From the NCBI RefSeq assembly GCF_037478135.1, contig NZ_JBBHDV010000004.1, positions 221,636-285,635 of the forward strand: DNA of 64,000 nucleotides. The letters run 5' to 3'. The position numbers and the translations under genes are program-made. The stretch comes from Denitratimonas sp037478135 (GTDB lineage Bacteria > Pseudomonadota > Gammaproteobacteria > Xanthomonadales > Xanthomonadaceae). The notes below the pieces were generated by a model. It was not told the DNA's origin. It ran no database searches and was given only the letters and a program-made list of their open reading frames with translations. Below are positions 41,615-54,223 of this stretch, one piece after another. Every line of letters begins with the position of its first letter. Within the stretch, counting starts at the first letter, position 1.

Positions 41615-41641
41615 ACCGCGAAGGCAGGACGCCGAAGCGGA

Positions 41642-41713
41642 ACATCGGCCAACGGCCGATGGCCCCGAAGGGGCGAGGGGCTGGATGCCCCGAGTCAAAC
41701 CGGCACGCCGGTT
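41642..41713. other. Four consecutive hairpins between tRNA-Ser relic and tRNA-Ser
   Basis: Stems at CATCGGCC-AAC-GGCCGATG (41642-41660), GCCCC-GAA-GGGGC (41661-41673), GGGGC-TGGAT-GCCCC (41676-41690) and AACCGGC-AC-GCCGGTT (about 41698-41713). All are perfect and follow almost without a gap. Origin and role unknown; they may form a structured transcript or be the remains of a mobile repeat. Confidence 0.6.
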
Positions 41714-41741
41714 CGGCCAAGTGCGATACAACGGAAACAAC

Positions 41742-41831
41742 GGAAGAGTGGCCGAGCGGTTTAAGGCACCGGTCTTGAAAACCGGCGTAGTGGCGACACT
41801 ACCGTGGGTTCGAATCCCACCTCTTCCGCCA
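41742..41831 (+). tRNA. tRNA-Ser (anticodon TGA)
   Basis: Acceptor GGAAGAG pairs with CTCTTCC, discriminator G, encoded CCA at the end (41829-41831). D-arm TGGCCGAGCGGTTTAAGGC, anticodon stem CCGGT/ACCGG with loop CTTGAAA (anticodon TGA at 41776-41778, reading UCN with A, and others by modification), long class II variable arm typical of serine, and T-arm GGGTTCGAATCCC. Ninety bases. Confidence 0.97.
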
Positions 41832-41996
41832 ATATTTTCAATCACTTACATCCGAAAAAATCGAACTGTCACGGGAACACAATCAAGGCGGAAACCCCGT
41901 TTGTGGCAGGAAGTGTGACAAACGCGGGCCGAAAAGAGGCCGCAACGACCACGCCAGAGCGCCCGCGCCACGCATCCATCACAGGCGGCCTGCAGG

Positions 41997-42314
41997 ATGA
42001 AGACACTACTGTTGTTCATCGCCACTGCACTGGCGGAAATCATCGGTTGTTACCTACCCTGGCTGTGGCTCAAGCAGGGCCGTTCAGCGTGGTTGCTGTT
42101 GCCGGCGGCGTTGAGTCTGGCGCTGTTCGCATGGTTGCTGACGCTGCATGGCACGGCGGCCGGGCGGGTGTATGCGGCCTACGGCGGGGTCTATATCGGC
42201 ATCGCGGTGCTGTGGCTGTGGGCGATTGACGGCGTGCGGCCCACGCCTTGGGATATCGCCGGGGTGCTGGTGGCGCTGACGGGCATGGGCATCATCATGT
42301 TCCAGCCACGCTGA
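41997..42314 (+). CDS. ynfA: YnfA/UPF0060 family small membrane protein
   Basis: Integral membrane protein of 105 residues with four predicted helices. Family blocks: LFIATALAEIIGCYLPWLWL, YAAYGGVYIGIAVLWLW and WDIAGVLVALTGMGIIMF. Related to small multidrug-resistance-like proteins; YnfA homologues have been linked to efflux, but transport by this one is inference. Stands after tRNA-Ser with an AT-rich gap of 165 bases. Confidence 0.9.
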   Translation: MKTLLLFIATALAEIIGCYLPWLWLKQGRSAWLLLPAALSLALFAWLLTLHGTAAGRVYAAYGGVYIGIAVLWLWAIDGVRPTPWDIAGVLVALTGMGIIMFQPR

Positions 42315-42402
42315 TCTCCATCATGTGCAAGGATTGACCTCCCTCAAACCATCGCCGGCCGCCGCCTGTCATCGTGGTGCCGGTCCTGAAGGAGAGATCG
42401 CC

Positions 42403-42834
42403 ATGTACAAGACCATCCTGGTTCCCACCGACGGCTCGGAACTGTCGCTGCAGGCGGCTGATGCCGCCATCGCGCTGGCAAAATCACTGGATGCAAAGCT
42501 GGTAGCGTGGAGCGGCGTGGAGATCTACACGCTGCCATTCGCCGAGCAGGCCTATATCGACCAGACCCTGTACCAGGAACAGGCCGAGCGCCAGGCGCGC
42601 GACAATGCCGATGCGGTTGCGGCGCGGGCGCAGGCCGCCGGCGTGGCCTGCAAGGCGTTGACCGGTTCCGCCGATTCAGCGTGGGAAGGCATCATCGACG
42701 CGGCTGAAAACCATGGCTGCGATCTGATTTTCATGGCTTCGCACGGGCGTCGTGGCCTGGCCGCTCTGGTGCTGGGCAGCGAAACCCAGAAGGTGCTGAC
42801 GCACACCAAGATTCCGGTGATCGTCTACCGCTGA
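42403..42834 (+). CDS. Universal stress protein (UspA family)
   Basis: Small cytosolic protein of 143 residues with the UspA fold. N-terminal MYKTILVPTDGSELS, and MASHGRRGLAALVLGSETQKV, where the SHG-x9-GS part of the nucleotide-binding motif is present (the first glycine is replaced by alanine). ATP binding is therefore plausible. GGAGAG at a good distance from the ATG at 42403. Single gene, convergent with aroA. Confidence 0.9.
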   Translation: MYKTILVPTDGSELSLQAADAAIALAKSLDAKLVAWSGVEIYTLPFAEQAYIDQTLYQEQAERQARDNADAVAARAQAAGVACKALTGSADSAWEGIIDAAENHGCDLIFMASHGRRGLAALVLGSETQKVLTHTKIPVIVYR

Positions 42835-42852
42835 CAGCGCAGCATGGACGCG

Positions 42853-42880
42853 GATCGGCGCGCTTCAGGCCGCGCCGATC
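42853..42880. terminator. Stem-loop at the uspA/aroA convergence
   Basis: GATCGGCGCG pairs perfectly with CGCGCCGATC around CTTCAGGC, overlapping the end of aroA. It is GC-rich without a T-run, so it is a weak candidate for ending either transcript. Confidence 0.4.
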
Positions 42881-44178
42881 GCCATGCCGCAGCCGGTGGC
42901 AAGCTCAAGAAAACCGGGAAACGAAGTCGCGACGGTTTCGCAGCCTTCGATCCGCACCGGTGCCGACGCCAATTGCGCTGCGACCACGAAACTCATCGCG
43001 ATGCGGTGATCGTGGTGTGCCTGCACCTGCGCACCGCCCAGCGCCGTGCCACCGTGGATGACCGCCCCATCCGGGGTTTCATCCACACGCGCGCCCATCG
43101 CACGCAGGCCGGTGGCCATCACCGCGATGCGGTCCGATTCCTTGACCCGCAGCTCGGCCGCACCGCGCACCACGGTGGTGCCCGAGGCCACCGCCGCCGC
43201 GATGAACAGCACCGGGAATTCGTCGATCATGTCCGGCACGATGCCTTCCGGGATTTCAACGCCATGCAGTGGCGCATGCCGCACATACAGGTCGGCGACC
43301 GGCTCACCGCCCTCCTCGCGCGCATTGCGTTCGACGATATCCGCGCCCATCAAGCGCAAGGCTTGCAGCAGGCCGGTGCGGCGTGGATTCATGCCGACGC
43401 CTTCCAGCAACAGCTCCGAGCCGGGCACGATGCTGGCGGCGACGAGGAAGAACGCGGCCGAGGAAAAATCGCTCGGCACCACGATGTCCGCCGCGCACAG
43501 GCGATGCCCGCCACTCAAACGCGCCTGACCGGGGGAAGACTCGATCGGCCAGCCGAGCGCGGCCAGCATCCGTTCGGTGTAGTCGCGGGTGGGATGCGGT
43601 TCGCGCACCACGGTTTCACCATTCGCGTAGAGGCCTGCGAGCAGCAGCGCGGATTTGACCTGTGCACTGGCCACCGGCAGGTCGTATTCGACGCCCGAAA
43701 GCGCTTGTCCGCCGTGGATGTACAGCGGCGGCTGGCCATTGTCCGCTGTGTCGATGCGTGCGCCCATGCGCGCAAGCGGCTCGGTGACGCGGCGCATCGG
43801 GCGTTTGGACAGGGATTCATCGCCGATCAGCACGCTGTCGAAACGCTGCCCGGCCAACAGTCCGGCCAGCAGGCGCATGCCGGTGCCGGCGTTGCCGCAA
43901 TTGATTGGCGCCGAAGGCGGCTTCAGTCCATCAATGCCGACACCATGCACGCGCTTGCGTCCGGGGCCGTCCTCGTCGATCCGCACGCCCATCGCGCGGA
44001 ACGCCGCAGCGGTGGCGAGGGTGTCTTCGCCTTCGAGAAAGCCCGAGACATGGCACACACCGTCGGCCAGCGCGCCGAGCATCATCGCGCGGTGCGAAAT
44101 CGACTTGTCGCCGGGCACACGGATGCTGCCGCGCAGCGCTTGGCCGCGTTGGGCCAGCCAGTCAATCGATTCGCTCAC
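42865..44178 (-). CDS. aroA: 3-phosphoshikimate 1-carboxyvinyltransferase (EPSP synthase)
   Basis: Sixth step of the shikimate pathway; 437 residues with two inverse alpha/beta domains. Motifs: VPGDKSISHRAMMLGALA (active-site KS, shikimate-3-phosphate binding), NCGNAGTGMRLLAG (PEP site, class II-like NAGT), RPMRRVTEPLARMG, and ELRVKESDRIAVM. It follows pheA and serC on the minus strand in the usual order serC-pheA-aroA, but a repeat of about 130 bases separates it from pheA. Confidence 0.96.
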   Translation of the reverse strand: MSESIDWLAQRGQALRGSIRVPGDKSISHRAMMLGALADGVCHVSGFLEGEDTLATAAAFRAMGVRIDEDGPGRKRVHGVGIDGLKPPSAPINCGNAGTGMRLLAGLLAGQRFDSVLIGDESLSKRPMRRVTEPLARMGARIDTADNGQPPLYIHGGQALSGVEYDLPVASAQVKSALLLAGLYANGETVVREPHPTRDYTERMLAALGWPIESSPGQARLSGGHRLCAADIVVPSDFSSAAFFLVAASIVPGSELLLEGVGMNPRRTGLLQALRLMGADIVERNAREEGGEPVADLYVRHAPLHGVEIPEGIVPDMIDEFPVLFIAAAVASGTTVVRGAAELRVKESDRIAVMATGLRAMGARVDETPDGAVIHGGTALGGAQVQAHHDHRIAMSFVVAAQLASAPVRIEGCETVATSFPGFLELATGCGMAIGAA

Positions 44179-44203
44179 GTCCTGTCTCCCGAAAGTCTTT
44201 GAT

Positions 44204-44331
44204 CCCCTCTCCCCCGTGTGCGGGGAAGAGGGCCAGGGTGAGGGGGCTTTTCGTCGGGAACTGCAAAAGCACTCGCGCCCAAGGCGCTCGCCCCCTCACC
44301 CCAACCCTCTCCCCCATCATGGGGGAGAGGG
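44204..44331. repeat. Full CCCTCTCCCCC...GGGGGAGAGGG repeat between aroA and pheA
   Basis: About 128 bases with terminal complementary arms CCCTCTCCCCC and GGGGGAGAGGG and an internal symmetric CTTTTCGTCGGGAACTGCAA block. Homologous to the copy inside argC (17341-17465) and, in its right half, to 39564-39610. Confidence 0.9.
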
Positions 44332-44339
44332 AGCATTTA

Positions 44340-45503
44340 TTAGGGTACCGCCACCGGATAGGAACCCAGCACCTTGACCTGCGCCGCGTGCGCTTCCAAT
44401 TCGGCCAGTGCCTGCTTCATGCCTGCATCCTCGACATGGCCGGCAAGATCGATGAAGAAGGCGTATTCCCACTTGGCCTGATGCGAGGGCCGCGATTCGA
44501 TCCGGTTCATGCTGATGCCGTGTCGCGCGAACGGGCTGAGCACGTCGAACAGCGCGCCGGGTTTATCGTGGATGAAGACCAGCACCGAAGTACGGTCGTG
44601 GCCGGAAGGCGGGAAGATCTGGCGGCCGATGACGAGGAAGCGCGTGGTGTTGTCCTTGTCGTCGTGGATCGGCTGTGTGATGACCTTCTTCAGCCCGTAC
44701 ACATGCCCTGCACTCTCGCCGCCGATGGCGGCCGCGTCATCGGCATTGCGTGCGCGGCGTGCGCCTTCGGCATTGCTGGAGACCGGCACCTTCTCCACCT
44801 TCGGCAGATTCGCGCGCAGCCAGCCGGCGGTCTGCGCGAATGATTGCGGATGCGCGTAGATGCGCTCGATATCCTCGATCCGGCCGCTGCGCGAGAGCAG
44901 GTACTGGTGCACGCGCAGTTCCACTTCGCCGCAGATCTTCAGGCCCGAGGTCAGGAACATGTCGAGCGTGACCTGGATCGTGCCCTGCCCCGAGTTTTCC
45001 ACCGGCACCACGCCGAAATCGGCGCTGCCGCTTTCCACTTCCTGGAACACTTCCTCGATGCTGGCCAGCGGCAGGCCATGCGCGGAGCGGCCGAAATGCT
45101 TGAGCACGGCCTGCTGGCTGAACGTGCCTTCCGGGCCGAGGAAGCCGATCTTCAGCGGCTCCTGCTGGGCCAGGCAGGCCGACATGATTTCGCGGAAGAC
45201 GTGCACCAGCACTTCGTCGGTCAGGGGGCCTTCGTTGCGGTCCACCACCATGCGCAGCACCTGCGCCTCGCGCTCGGGGCGGTAATAGTCCACCGCGGCA
45301 GCAAGCTTGCCCTTGGCCTTGCCGACCTGCAGCGCGAAGCCGGCGCGTTCGGCGATCAGCGCCTGGATGTTGCGGTCGATGGCGTCGATACGCTCGCGCA
45401 CCTGCGCCAGTTCCGGCGCTGCCGTTGTCTTGTCACGCGCGGGTTTGGCGGTCTTGGCGGATTTTTCCGCCGCGCTTGCGCCCTTGTGCTTGCCTGCTGC
45501 CAT
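44340..45503 (-). CDS. pheA: Bifunctional chorismate mutase/prephenate dehydratase
   Basis: Phenylalanine branch enzyme of 387 residues. A Lys/Ala-rich start is followed by an AroQ chorismate mutase (about 32-115: RERIDAIDRNIQALIAERAGFALQVGKAK, YYRPEREAQVL), the prephenate dehydratase domain (KIGFLGPEGTFSQQAV, VPVENSGQGTI, NTTRFLVIG) and a C-terminal ACT domain (SVLVFIHDKPGALFDVLSPF, NRIESRPS) that binds phenylalanine. Follows serC with a 43-base gap. Confidence 0.96.
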   Translation of the reverse strand: MAAGKHKGASAAEKSAKTAKPARDKTTAAPELAQVRERIDAIDRNIQALIAERAGFALQVGKAKGKLAAAVDYYRPEREAQVLRMVVDRNEGPLTDEVLVHVFREIMSACLAQQEPLKIGFLGPEGTFSQQAVLKHFGRSAHGLPLASIEEVFQEVESGSADFGVVPVENSGQGTIQVTLDMFLTSGLKICGEVELRVHQYLLSRSGRIEDIERIYAHPQSFAQTAGWLRANLPKVEKVPVSSNAEGARRARNADDAAAIGGESAGHVYGLKKVITQPIHDDKDNTTRFLVIGRQIFPPSGHDRTSVLVFIHDKPGALFDVLSPFARHGISMNRIESRPSHQAKWEYAFFIDLAGHVEDAGMKQALAELEAHAAQVKVLGSYPVAVP

Positions 45504-45546
45504 GTGAGTTCAAATCCCGTGGATCGTGGATGGTGCGAAACCGTGC

Positions 45547-46632
45547 TCAACCGTGGCGTTGCGCGAAGTCACGCATGAACGCGACCAGCGCATCGACGCC
45601 TTCCTGCGGCATCGCGTTGTAGATCGAGGCGCGCATGCCGCCCAGCACGCGGTGCCCCTTGAGCGCGAGCAGGCCGGCGGCATTGGATTCCTGCAGGAAC
45701 AGGGCGTCCAGCCGCGCATCGTGCAGCACGAACGGTACGTTCATGCGTGAACGTGCGGCGGGATCGACCTCGTTGCGGTAGAACCCGCCGGAGGCGTCGA
45801 TCGCGGCATACAGCGTGGCCGCCTTGCGGTCGTTGGCCTGCGCGATGGCCGCCAGCCCGCCCTGCGCCTTCAGCCACTGGAACACCAGCCCGGCCAGATA
45901 CCAGGCGAACGTCGGCGGCGTGTTCAGCATCGAGTTTTCGGCGGCGTGCGCGGCGTAATCGAAGATGCGCGGCACGCGTCCCGCAGTGCGTTCCAGCAGG
46001 TCCTGGCGCACGATCATGATCACCAGTCCGGCCGGGCCGATGTTCTTCTGCGCGCCGGCGTAGATCAGCCCATAACGCGAGACATCCAGGGGTCGCGAAA
46101 GAATGTTCGAGGACATGTCGGCGACCAGCGGCACCGCGCCGGTATCCGGGGTTTCGTGGAACTCCACGCCGTGGATGGTTTCATTCGAGGCGATGTGCAC
46201 ATAGGCCGCATCCTCGCGCAGCTGCCATTGCGCGCGCGGCGGAATCGAGCGGAAACCATCGGCTTCACTGCTGGCGGCGATATGTGTCTGCACGAAATGC
46301 TGCGCTTCGCCGACCGCCTTGCTACTCCAGGCGCCGGTGACCACGTAATCGGCCGATTGCCCGGGCGTAGCCAGATTCATCGGAACCTGCGCGAAATGCT
46401 GGGTCGCACCGCCTTGCAGGAACAGCACGCGATAGTTGTCCGGCACCTGCAAAAGCTCTCGCAGATCCACTTCGGCCTGCGCCGCCATCGCTTCGAACGC
46501 CTTGCCGCGGTGCGACAACTCCATCACCGATGCGCGTTCACCACCCCACTCCAGCAGCTCCTGCTGCGCCTGGTGCAGCACCGGCTCCGGCAAGGTTGCC
46601 GGGCCAGCGCTGAAATTGAACGCGCGCGCCAT
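45547..46632 (-). CDS. serC: Phosphoserine aminotransferase
   Basis: PLP enzyme of serine and pyridoxal phosphate synthesis; 361 residues. FNFSAGPATLPEPVL, MELSHRGKAFEAM, FLQGGATQHFAQVPMNL, and YAGAQKNIGPAG with the PLP-binding lysine. NTPPTFAWYLAGLVFQWLK follows. The start at 46632 fits the family. First gene of the serC-pheA-aroA block. Confidence 0.96.
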   Translation of the reverse strand: MARAFNFSAGPATLPEPVLHQAQQELLEWGGERASVMELSHRGKAFEAMAAQAEVDLRELLQVPDNYRVLFLQGGATQHFAQVPMNLATPGQSADYVVTGAWSSKAVGEAQHFVQTHIAASSEADGFRSIPPRAQWQLREDAAYVHIASNETIHGVEFHETPDTGAVPLVADMSSNILSRPLDVSRYGLIYAGAQKNIGPAGLVIMIVRQDLLERTAGRVPRIFDYAAHAAENSMLNTPPTFAWYLAGLVFQWLKAQGGLAAIAQANDRKAATLYAAIDASGGFYRNEVDPAARSRMNVPFVLHDARLDALFLQESNAAGLLALKGHRVLGGMRASIYNAMPQEGVDALVAFMRDFAQRHG

Positions 46633-46725
46633 CTTCGACCACTCCGCGACAAGGGACCGGCAGGCTAGCATGACGCAGCGCAACAAGAGAACCGGAAAGC
46701 GCTGCCCCGCAAGGCCGTCAGCAGA

Positions 46726-47655
46726 TCAACGCCCGGATGTGGCGGCGAGCGCGAAATCCAGCGCTGCGCACACCGCCGCCGCCTGCGCATCGTTGCACTG
46801 CTGCGGCGTGGCGCGCGGGCTATCCGGGTAGACCTCGGTAGTGGTGGTGTAGCGCGCGCCGGTGATGCCGGCGCACAGGCCCAGCGACACCAGCGGATAT
46901 TCGATGACACCCGGCGCCACCACCGGCGAACCGATGATGGTGCCGTCCGGATCAGCCGGGGCGATGTGGGTGACCTTCGCCACCGCTTCGATGATCGCCT
47001 GCTGGAAGGCTGGCTGCGGATTGACGCTGTCATCGACCAGGTAGAAACCATCGGGAATCGTGCCCGGCGTGAACGGCTTGCCATCGCGTGCGGCCAGCGC
47101 CGGGCGGAACTGGCTTTCGTCCGAATCGGTGGTTTCGTGCAGGTCCACATGCAGCAGGAAACGCCCTTTGAACGGTGCCACCAGCTGCATCAGCGCGGCC
47201 GACTCGGGCACGCTGGTATCCGGGGTGAAGGAGCGGTTCGGATCGCGCGCATCGCGGTTCCAGCGATGGATGCGCTCGTAGGCCCAAGGACTGACGCAGG
47301 GCGCGACCAGCAGCTGGATGCGGCTGGCGTAATCGGCGGCATGGCGCTCCAGGAACTGCAAGGCACCGTGCACGCCGGAGGTTTCATAGCCGTGCACGCC
47401 GCCGGTCACCAGCGCCATCGGCAGGGCCGGATCGTGTTCCCGGCTGCGCAGCGCATACAGCGGATACGGCTGCTCCGGATCGGCGACTTCACCGTACTGG
47501 ATCACCTCGAAACGTTCGCGCAAGGCATCGATGCGGCTCACGACCTCGTCGGCATAGCAGCGCTGGCGCTTCTGCGTGGCGCGCCAGGCCTCCACTTCCT
47601 GCGGCCCCCAGGGCACGCCCGGCGTACCGATCGGAAAGTGCGTGATTTCAGACAT
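46726..47655 (-). CDS. M14-type zinc carboxypeptidase / deacylase family protein
   Basis: Metallo-enzyme of the M14 carboxypeptidase/succinylglutamate desuccinylase superfamily, 309 residues. Zinc ligands: H and E in GGVHGYETSG, and a further H in HVDLHETTDSD, with NRSFTPDT nearby. Late TTTTEVYPD fits the catalytic glutamate position. No signal peptide from the chosen start (47655, with GGAGATG at its ribosome site), so it is cytosolic. Substrate uncertain. Divergent from the GGDEF gene. Confidence 0.85.
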   Translation of the reverse strand: MSEITHFPIGTPGVPWGPQEVEAWRATQKRQRCYADEVVSRIDALRERFEVIQYGEVADPEQPYPLYALRSREHDPALPMALVTGGVHGYETSGVHGALQFLERHAADYASRIQLLVAPCVSPWAYERIHRWNRDARDPNRSFTPDTSVPESAALMQLVAPFKGRFLLHVDLHETTDSDESQFRPALAARDGKPFTPGTIPDGFYLVDDSVNPQPAFQQAIIEAVAKVTHIAPADPDGTIIGSPVVAPGVIEYPLVSLGLCAGITGARYTTTTEVYPDSPRATPQQCNDAQAAAVCAALDFALAATSGR

Positions 47656-47839
47656 GGAGCATCTCCAGACAGGGCGCCGGACGGCGGCACCGGATTGCAA
47701 TACAGGCCTGCGCCTGCGCCTGCGCGGAACTCCCGACGCGGGCGGCGGCGCGGGACCAAACTGAACAGAACATGCAAGCGCCACGCAATCGGCCGCGCAG
47801 GCTCTGGAGTCGACACGAAATCTTAACGAAGATGACGCA

Positions 47840-48889
47840 ATGGATACCACCGACTCCCCGCTGAGCCTGCTGGCCCGGATGAGCGACTCGCTGTCGCCGG
47901 CCAATGAAATCGAAGACCTGGTGCGGCCCCTGCTGGAACTGCTGGAGGCGGTGACCGGGCTAGAGTCGACCTACGTGACCCGGATCGATGCCGCCAGCGG
48001 CCGCCAGACCGTGCTCTACGCGCGCAACGCCCAGGCCCTGGACATCAGCGAAGGGCTTTCGGTCGGCTGGAACGACACCCTGTGCAAGCGCGCCCTGGAA
48101 AGCGGACTGAACTATTGCGACGACGTGCCCGGCCTGTGGGCCGATTCCCGCGCAGCACGTGAACTCGGTATCCGCACTTTCGCCACCACGCCGATCCACG
48201 ACGGCGGCGAACAGCTTTACGGCACCCTGTGCGCAGCCAGCCGCGAACACCGGCCGATGGGCCCGGGCACGATTCAGGTGATGCTGCTGTTCTCACGCCT
48301 GATCGGGCGCCAGGTCGAGCGCGAACGCCTGCTGGAAGAACTGCGCCAGGCCCAGGCCGTCCTCGAAACCAAGGCCCTGACCGACGTGCTGACCGGCCTG
48401 CCCAACCGCATGGCGCTGATGGACGAGCTGCGCCGCCGGATGGCGCGCAGCGCCCGCGACGGCAGCCATCTGCTGGTGGCCTTCGTCGATCTGGACCACT
48501 TCAAGAAGGTCAACGATGAACACGGCCACGACGCCGGCGACCGCCTGCTGATCTGCATCGCCGAGGCCTTGCGCAACAGTCTGCGCGGCGGCGACTACTG
48601 CGCACGGCTGGGTGGCGACGAATTCATCGCGCTGGTCAGCGTGGCCGGCGACGACCCGGAACTTGCGCGCGGTACGCTGGCGTCGCGGCTGGAAGCCGCC
48701 ACCTGTGGCCGTTTCGATCTGGGCAACGGCCTCACGCTGGACTACGGCGGAGCCAGCATCGGCGTGGTGGTTTCCGCACCCGGCGACGAGGATCTCGACG
48801 CCCTGCTGGCGCGCGCCGATGCCGCGATGTATGAGGTCAAGCACCAGCGCAAAAGCCGCGACAGCGTCACGCCGTCGCCTTCCGCTTGA
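47840..48889 (+). CDS. GAF-GGDEF diguanylate cyclase
   Basis: Soluble cyclic di-GMP synthase of 349 residues. GAF sensor domain about 28-160, then a coiled-coil linker (RQVERERLLEELRQAQAVLE) and a GGDEF domain about 180-340. The active site is G258-G259-D260-E261-F262 (canonical), and the inhibitory I-site R249-x-x-D252 lies five residues before it, so product feedback is expected. No EAL domain. A YajQ-type c-di-GMP-binding protein is encoded about 5 kb downstream, but without evidence of a direct link. Confidence 0.93.
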   Translation: MDTTDSPLSLLARMSDSLSPANEIEDLVRPLLELLEAVTGLESTYVTRIDAASGRQTVLYARNAQALDISEGLSVGWNDTLCKRALESGLNYCDDVPGLWADSRAARELGIRTFATTPIHDGGEQLYGTLCAASREHRPMGPGTIQVMLLFSRLIGRQVERERLLEELRQAQAVLETKALTDVLTGLPNRMALMDELRRRMARSARDGSHLLVAFVDLDHFKKVNDEHGHDAGDRLLICIAEALRNSLRGGDYCARLGGDEFIALVSVAGDDPELARGTLASRLEAATCGRFDLGNGLTLDYGGASIGVVVSAPGDEDLDALLARADAAMYEVKHQRKSRDSVTPSPSA

Positions 48890-48911
48890 CCCTCGCCAGT
48901 CCGCTGATTAA

Positions 48912-48937
48912 CCTTTATCGCTGAATCTTGATAAAGG
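48912..48937. promoter_or_regulatory. Inverted repeat CCTTTATC-N10-GATAAAGG before the SahR-like gene
   Basis: A perfect 8-base dyad with a 10-base centre (GCTGAATCTT), eight bases before the GTG start. Its right arm overlaps the ribosome site. The position fits autoregulation by the ArsR-type protein encoded next to it and control of the metH genes. The pattern was read from the sequence; binding is inference. Confidence 0.6.
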
Positions 48938-48945
48938 GATACATT

Positions 48946-49871
48946 GTGGATCTGGAAGCCTGGTCGGCCTGCCTGCGGGTGCTTTCCGACACCACCCGCG
49001 TGCGTCTGCTGACATTGCTGGAACGCGAGGAACTGACCGTGGCCGAACTGGCCGCGATCACCCGGCTGGCACAGCCGCGCGTGTCCACGCATCTGGCGCG
49101 GCTGAAGGAACACGGCCTGGTGCGCGACCGGCGCGCCGGCGTTTCGGCCTACTACCGCTTCGCCGAAGACGATATGGACCAGGCCCAGCGCGCGCTGTGG
49201 AAAGCCCTCTCCGATGGCGCCGATGACCCCCTTCTGCGCGCCGATGCCGAACGCCTGCCGGATGTGCTCGCGGCCCGTGCCAGCGAACAGAACTGGGCCG
49301 ATTCGGTCGCCGGCGACATGGAGCGGCACTATTCGCCCGGCCGCACCTGGGAAGCGCTGGCGCGCGCCGCACTGCAACTGGTCAAACCCGGCGATGTGCT
49401 CGATATCGCCTCCGGCGACGGCGTACTGGCCGAACTGCTGGCACCGCGCGCCAAACGCTACGTCTGTCTGGATTCCAACCCGCGGGTGGTCGCGGCCGCG
49501 CGCGAGCGACTCAAGCCGTTGCCCAACGTCGACGTCATCGAAGGCGACATGCACCACATGGATTTCCCGGACGCCAGCTTCGATCTGGTGCTGCTGATGC
49601 ATGCTCTCACCTATGCCGACAAACCCGCCGCGGCATTGGCCGATTCGGCCCGCGTTTTGCGCCCCGGCGGGCAGCTCATCGCCACTACGCTGCATCGCCA
49701 CGAGCACCGCAGCGTGATCGAGCCGTATGGCCACGCCAACCTCGGTTTCACCGTCGATGAGTTGTCCGCACTGGCCGAGCGCGCCGGTTTGGTCGTGGAT
49801 ACCTGCAAGATCATCACGCAGGAGAAGCGACCTCCGCATTTCGAAGTGGTTTCGCTGCTGGCCCACCACCC

Positions 49872-49875
<4 letters not shown>
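48946..49875 (+). CDS. ArsR-family regulator fused to SAM-methyltransferase domain (SahR-like)
   Basis: Predicted repressor of 309 residues: winged helix about 5-90 (LRVLSDTTRVRLLTLLEREELTVAELAAIT, then PRVSTHLARLKEHGLV) and a methyltransferase-fold domain about 125-290 (VLDIASGDGVLAELL, VIEGDMHHMDF). SahR-type regulators of this layout respond to S-adenosylhomocysteine and control the methionine cycle; no metal-binding cysteine pair of metal sensors is seen. GTG at 48946 chosen, with AAAGGG upstream. Overlaps metH (N) by four bases, in line with that role. Confidence 0.85.
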
Positions 49876-53644
<3,769 letters not shown>

Positions 53645-53719
53645 ACACCTGCACCCGGCGCACCACCGACAAATCCCCCCCGCACGCCATAATGTCCGGT
53701 CACTGCAAAGGAGCCCGCC

Positions 53720-54202
53720 ATGCCTTCATTCGACGTCGTATCCAAGCTGGACGACCACGAGCTGACCAACGCCGTGGACCAGGCCAATCGCGAGCTGGAC
53801 AAACGCTTCGATTTCAAGGGCAGTGGCGCCAGCTTCGAGCTGGGTGAAAACCTCGTCACGCTCAAGGCCGATGCCGAGTTCCGCCTCAAGCAGATGCAGG
53901 AAATCCTGCTGCAACGCCTGGCCGCGCGTGGCATCGACATCCGCTGCGCGGATATCAAGGAGCCGGACACCAATCTGGCCAGCGCGCGTCAACAGATCGT
54001 GCTCAAACAGGGCATTGACCAACCGCTGGGCAAGAAGATCGTAAAGCTGCTGAAGGATTCAGGTCTCAAGGTCCAGGCCCAGATCCAGGGCGACCAGCTG
54101 CGCGTCACCGGAAAAAAGCGCGACGACCTGCAGGAAGCCATCGCCTTTTTGCGCAAGGCCGATGTGGACATGCCGCTGCAGTTCGAAAATTTCCGCGACT
54201 GA
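53720..54202 (+). CDS. yajQ: YajQ family cyclic di-GMP-binding protein
   Basis: Cytosolic protein of 160 residues with two ferredoxin-like halves. SFDVVSKLDDHELTNAVDQA, RFDFKGSGASFEL, LKADAEFRLKQM, RQQIVLKQGID and KVQAQIQGDQLRVTGKKRDDLQEAI match the family. In Xanthomonas a YajQ member (XC_3703) binds c-di-GMP and affects virulence gene expression. AAGGAG site; a CATAAT hexamer at 53688-53693 could be its -10. A diguanylate cyclase gene lies about 5 kb upstream. Confidence 0.95.
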   Translation: MPSFDVVSKLDDHELTNAVDQANRELDKRFDFKGSGASFELGENLVTLKADAEFRLKQMQEILLQRLAARGIDIRCADIKEPDTNLASARQQIVLKQGIDQPLGKKIVKLLKDSGLKVQAQIQGDQLRVTGKKRDDLQEAIAFLRKADVDMPLQFENFRD

Positions 54203-54223
54203 ACCTGCACCGGAGCCCGCGCC

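Noticed and set aside
41742..42000. tRNA-Ser as attachment site of an integrated element
   Set aside because: No integrase, no repeated tRNA 3' end downstream, and the following genes (ynfA, uspA) are ordinary chromosomal genes.
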